Assembly: GCA_937896275.1 (NCBI GenBank) | Contig: CALBMW010000037.1 | Coordinates: 1 to 9,061 of the forward strand | Length of the DNA: 9,061 bases | Reading direction: 5' to 3' | Source: an uncultured Myxococcales bacterium | Lineage (GTDB): Bacteria > Myxococcota_A > Bradymonadia > UBA7976 > UBA1532 | Shown here: piece by piece, positions 6,601 through 9,061 of the stretch | How positions within the stretch are numbered: position 1 is the stretch's first letter | Layout: each line of letters opens with the position of its first letter | Made by a program: the position numbers and the translations under genes | Notes under the pieces: generated by a model | The model's input: the letters and a program-made list of their open reading frames with translations, nothing else | Database searches by the model: none | What the model was told of the DNA's origin: nothing

Positions 6601-9061
6601 CCGCCGCCCTCGCTCGCCCCCCACACCTCGTCGAGCCCGCCGCCCATCGCCGACGCGCCCACCTCGAGGCGTGCCGGGCCCGGGCAGCCGCCGCCGCCGT
6701 CCGTGATCTCGAGCCGCACCTCGGTGGGCGCGATCAGGTTGAAGTGAAAACGGTCGAACTCAGCGGCGCCGATCGCGCCCGCGTAGTCGCCCGGCTCGCT
6801 GATGTCAGTGCTCTCGACGACGCAGCGGAAGTCGCACCCGTCACCCGCGTCGCCGTTGCCGTCGTCGCACTCCTCGGCACCTTCGAGGGCGCCGTTGCCG
6901 CAGGCCGCCGGCAGGCAGACGTCATCGAGGCAGGTGCCGCCGGGGCACAGATCACCGGGCGCGCAGGCCTCACCGAAGTCGCGAAGCGCCGCGAAGGTCA
7001 GGCGAACGCTGGCCGGCGGGGCCTCGGGATCGCGGAGGATCTCGAGCACGTAGTCGCCCGGCGGCAGTTGCCCCTCGCGCGCCGGGCAGGGCCCCTCGAA
7101 GGCCACCGCCACGCCGCCCCCGGCGGACCGGATCTCGCCCCGCAGCACCGGCGCGTCGGGACAGAACGCCCCCTGCACCTCGAGCGTGAAGATGCTGTCG
7201 GCCGCGAGGCTGAAGGCATAGCGGCTCGCCCGCACGCCGGCGGGCAAGGCCGCGGCCAGAGCCGGCAGGTCGCGCGTCTCGACCTCGCACGCGGCGTCGC
7301 ACCCGTCCCCCGGATCGAGGTCGCCGTCGTCACACGCCTCGTCCGGATCGAGCCGCGCGTTGCCGCAGACGGCCTCGAGCGCGCAGTTGACGCTGCAGCC
7401 GTCGCCCGGCACGCGGCCCCCGTCGTCGCAGGCCTCGCCCGGCTCGAGCGCCCCGTCGCCGCAGGTGGGCGCGACGCAGCGGCCGCCGGCGCCGCAGTAG
7501 AAGCCGGGGGCGCAGACGTCGAAGACGGCGTCGGCGTCGCAGCGGTCGCCGGGATCGACGAGGGGCCGCACGCGCACGGTCAGGGTGTAGGGCAGCATCA
7601 CGCCGTCGGGGCCGCGCGGGGCACGCACAGTGACGCCGTGCGCGCCCGGGAAGACCTCGGCCTGCAGCGCCAGGCACACCGCGGCCGGTGGGCGGCCTGA
7701 GCCCTGGTCGAGCAGCAAGGGCTCGCCGTCCCCCAACTCGTTCAGCGTGGCGCTCACCGGGCCGGGGCAGTCGGAGACGAAGACCTCGGCGAGCGCGATG
7801 TCGTTGACCTGAAAGAGGAAGAGCTGATCCTCGAGGCGCACGCGGCCCGCCGACACCGTGCCGCCGTTGCCGAGATCGATCACCTCGGCCTGGCAGGCGA
7901 AGGAGCAGCCGTCGTCGGGCACGCGGTTGCCGTCGTCGCAGTCCTCGCCGAGATCGACGTGGCCGTCGCCGCACGCCGGCTCGATGGTGCAACGAGGGCT
8001 GCAGCCGTCCCCGGGATCGGTGTTGGCGTCGTCGCAGGCCTCGGCGCCTTCGCGCACGCCGTCGCCGCAGGTCGGATCCATCGCGCAGGCGGTGCAGCCG
8101 TCGCCGTCGACGCGGTTGGCGTCGTCGCAGGCCTCGTCCGGGTCGAGGATGCCATTGCCGCAGCGCTCGACCACGACCAGCAGGCGGTAGGCGACGTCGA
8201 CGCCGAAGGTGGTGACCTCGAGCTCGTAGGCGCCCGCGGGCAGGTCGCGCTCGATGCGGGCGCACAGGCCCACGCCGCCGTCGTCGTCCACCTGCAGCAA
8301 GGCGCGGGAGCCGCCGCCGTCGAGCGCCGAGAGCGCCAGCAGGGTGTCGCCCGGGCAGCCCTGGCCCGACGCGTCGGTGGTGGTGGCGATGAGCCGGGCG
8401 GGGCCGTCGAGCGTGACGCGGTAGCGCGCGAAGCCGTCGGGCGCCACGCGGCCGTCGGCCGATCCGCCCGCGCCCAGATCGAGGGCCTCTACGCGGCACG
8501 CGGGATCACAGCCGTCGCCGGCGCCGTTGCCGCCGTCGTCGCACTCCTCACCCGGATCCAGCGCGCCATCGCCGCAGAAGGGCTCCAGCGCGCAGAAGGC
8601 GTCGCAGCCGTCGCCGGGATCGGCGTTGCCGTCGTCGCAGCCTTCGTCCGCCTCGAGCACGGCGTTGCCGCAGCCGGGCTCGATGGCGCAGTCGGCCGTG
8701 CAGCCGTCGCCGGCGTCGATGTTGCCGTCGTCGCAGGCCTCGACGCCGTCGAGGGCGCCGTTGCCGCACTCGAGCAGGCACGCCGCGTCGCAGCCGTCGT
8801 CGGGATCGGTGTTGCCGTCATCGCAGGCCTCGACGCCGTCGAGCGCGCCGTTGCCACACTCGAGCAGGCACGCCGCGTCGCAGCCGTCGTCGGGATCGGT
8901 GTTGCCGTCATCGCAGGTCTCGCCGGCGTCGAGGGCGCCGTCGCCGCACGCGGGGCCGGGCGCGCCGCCCACGCCGCCCATGCCGGGCTCTCCGCCCATC
9001 GCGGGCTCACCGCCCTGCCCGCCCATGCCGGGCTCACCGCCCATCGCGGGCTCACCGCCCA
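3666..9061 (-). CDS. Giant exported DUF4215 / PPC-like multi-domain protein (5' partial)
   Basis: The frame is open through the window edge, so the real start and any signal peptide lie beyond 9061; the ATG at 9042-9044 (residue 1 in this numbering) is only an internal Met inside a repeat. Residues 1-32 are a Gly-rich linker of GGEPG/MGG units. Then come 20 cysteine-rich modules of the DUF4215 / myxobacterial cysteine-rich repeat family (pattern CGxGxxxxxExCDDxNxxxxDGCxxxC), interleaved with ten beta-sandwich domains of about 100 residues resembling bacterial pre-peptidase C-terminal (PPC) domains (CPGDT, DDDGG, LPAGxYxxxV, AYxLxV motifs). Modules before each sandwich number 5, 3, 2, 1, 3, 2, 1, 1, 1, 1. 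Sandwich domains lie near residues 195-294, 396-500, 597-690, 754-857, 961-1058, 1127-1229, 1272-1374, 1413-1513, 1552-1650 and 1689-1792. The protein stops just after the last one, with no C-terminal anchor or sorting signal. Family knowledge says such proteins are secreted or surface-exposed; adhesion or structural roles are inference. No catalytic domain is visible. First gene of the operon. Confidence 0.96.
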   Translation of the reverse strand, partial: GGEPAMGGEPGMGGQGGEPAMGGEPGMGGVGGAPGPACGDGALDAGETCDDGNTDPDDGCDAACLLECGNGALDGVEACDDGNTDPDDGCDAACLLECGNGALDGVEACDDGNIDAGDGCTADCAIEPGCGNAVLEADEGCDDGNADPGDGCDAFCALEPFCGDGALDPGEECDDGGNGAGDGCDPACRVEALDLGAGGSADGRVAPDGFARYRVTLDGPARLIATTTDASGQGCPGDTLLALSALDGGGSRALLQVDDDGGVGLCARIERDLPAGAYELEVTTFGVDVAYRLLVVVERCGNGILDPDEACDDANRVDGDGCTACAMDPTCGDGVREGAEACDDANTDPGDGCSPRCTIEPACGDGHVDLGEDCDDGNRVPDDGCSFACQAEVIDLGNGGTVSAGRVRLEDQLFLFQVNDIALAEVFVSDCPGPVSATLNELGDGEPLLLDQGSGRPPAAVCLALQAEVFPGAHGVTVRAPRGPDGVMLPYTLTVRVRPLVDPGDRCDADAVFDVCAPGFYCGAGGRCVAPTCGDGALEPGEACDDGGRVPGDGCSVNCALEAVCGNARLDPDEACDDGDLDPGDGCDAACEVETRDLPALAAALPAGVRASRYAFSLAADSIFTLEVQGAFCPDAPVLRGEIRSAGGGVAVAFEGPCPAREGQLPPGDYVLEILRDPEAPPASVRLTFAALRDFGEACAPGDLCPGGTCLDDVCLPAACGNGALEGAEECDDGNGDAGDGCDFRCVVESTDISEPGDYAGAIGAAEFDRFHFNLIAPTEVRLEITDGGGGCPGPARLEVGASAMGGGLDEVWGASEGGGADGCPVLKAALPAGTWRLFARPVGGAAFPAYVLRVRHRSPAVCGDGVLGPRETCDDGNLDEGDGCDAACQREPTCGDGVAEGAETCDDGNTDAGDGCDDTCRTEAPACGDGRLAQAEDCDDGNLDAGDGCDALCLVEPIEVRASGFFQVELSDRRRALFDLPVEANTSLAVQLAGLGGCPAESHLVLSRFDAALGAYLPLRAMDGTANVCALIDLPLQVGDYRVEASAPLGATFLADFEFYVACGNGLREGDEQCDDGNALDGDGCSSRCTIDCGNGVIEPGESCDDQNRQSGDGCSSTCVDEYVDISAGGAFAGGFARGQGNFFRLTLALPANVHLETRGPGDGPCPGDTLVALFRATVNGPLQIALDDDGGDGACSLLAQPLEAGVYEVQVIGGLAGAALAAYELFVDVRGDCGNSVVEAGEACDDGNTRIGDGCDGACQIEEGAVGVDVSGGGSFGSPGFAAGQQDAYRMSLDRPGRIIATTSDGLGGCPDGVDTVMALLREGNVEPITIVDDIGGGNLCSRIEIDLTPGDYTFIVIGFEGGAAPAYVFTLAFGDTCGDGVLDVAEQCDDGNRDGGDGCDARCLNDAVDISAGGRFAAGFGANGGNRFRLRIGAPTTVNVETTGDAGCPGDTLMTAFVLDRRNRRADIGTDDDGGTDLCSLLTGQLPAGTYEFEVVGFQGGAVPAYVLAVTLDGPCGDRQINAGETCDDGNAADGDGCSAQCQSEIVDIAGGGVFEAGFGQGQNDFFAFRLQLPAQVLLVAGNEAGCPGPMDMELYVQNAAGTFDGVAQGTPGNATICSALEVDLPPGFYLIVTGGPGPVDPYTLEAEFGGQCGNGVLEVGETCDDQNVDAGDGCSATCRVEYPDVSAGGAFPRPGFGAGESDELEFTIGGDTSVEIFTGDGDIGCPGDTLLTLLLVQPDGPLVELSTDDDGGVGFCSRLAQDLPAGDYRVRVDAFGGVALPAYTLTVNLAPIL
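8731..8910 (-). repeat. 90-bp in-frame tandem duplication inside the DUF4215 array
   Basis: Positions 8731-8820 and 8821-8910 match at 88 of 90 bases by direct alignment. Both differences (8754 g versus 8844 c, and 8766 g versus 8856 a) are silent, so the two copies encode the same 30 residues (one DUF4215 period, about residues 46-75 and 76-105). The neighbouring modules are much more diverged at DNA level, so this looks like a recent duplication or gene-conversion event. Confidence 0.95.
8976..9061 (-). repeat. 45-bp tandem repeat encoding the GGEPG/MGG linker
   Basis: Positions 8976-9015 and 9021-9060 match at 39 of 40 bases with a 45-bp period. The single difference (8991 t versus 9036 a) is a silent Gly change. 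Each unit encodes a 15-residue Gly/Met/Glu/Pro linker piece, with shorter 15-18 bp sub-repeats inside. The array runs off the window edge, so its full copy number cannot be seen. Confidence 0.93.

Noticed and set aside
4257..7700. Plus-strand open frame of 1147 codons opposite the giant gene
   Set aside because: It lies wholly antisense to the DUF4215/PPC gene. Its translation is repetitive Val/Ala/Arg/Gly-rich sequence that mirrors the DUF4215 repeats, with no domain of its own; long antisense frames are expected from this codon use.
7330..8499. Minus-strand open frame of 389 codons inside the giant gene
   Set aside because: A shifted-frame shadow with extremely Arg-rich translation; the DUF4215 frame explains the same DNA.
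8490..9061. CRISPR-like regular repeats of about 90 bp
   Set aside because: They are in-frame coding repeats of cysteine-rich modules with no unique spacers.

Overview
The window is very GC-rich and carries protein families typical of large-genome Myxococcota (the former Deltaproteobacteria): long arrays of the 'myxobacterial cysteine-rich repeat' (DUF4215), an AgmX/PglI-type C-terminal domain, and a Gly-rich linker of GGEPG type. The phylum assignment is an inference from these families. Nothing in the window fixes the genus.

Positions 595-9061 hold one head-to-tail gene cluster, all on the minus strand, so it reads from high to low coordinates. (1) 9061-3666: a giant modular exported protein whose N-terminus lies beyond the window; 20 cysteine-rich DUF4215 modules and 10 PPC-like beta-sandwich domains are visible. 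(2) 3669-2848: a periplasmic protein with a TolB/CsgG-like N-terminal half and an AgmX/PglI-like C-terminal half. (3) 2840-1710: an outer-membrane beta-barrel of the Omp85 (BamA/TamA surface antigen) type with no POTRA domain. (4) 1713-595: a lipoprotein with two Asp-box motifs, probably a beta-propeller. Junctions are tight (GTGA overlap, 7-bp gap, TTGA overlap), and the three downstream genes start with GTG, GTG and TTG. This strongly suggests one operon with translational coupling. Its promoter must lie beyond position 9061.

All three complete products carry export signals and the giant protein is cysteine-rich, so the operon looks dedicated to the cell envelope. A working idea (inference) is a surface-displayed multi-domain protein made together with its outer-membrane barrel, a periplasmic linker protein and a surface lipoprotein.

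Positions 1-594 lie downstream of the operon. No convincing gene is seen there, but the stretch is not featureless. It contains three copies of a 30-bp unit, two of them as an inverted pair with a perfect 14-bp core, plus three GGCAC-YTC-YTCC direct repeats and a small hairpin. This looks like an interspersed-repeat or decayed coding region. Within the giant gene there are two recent-looking in-frame tandem DNA duplications (90-bp and 45-bp periods), suggesting that it changes length.
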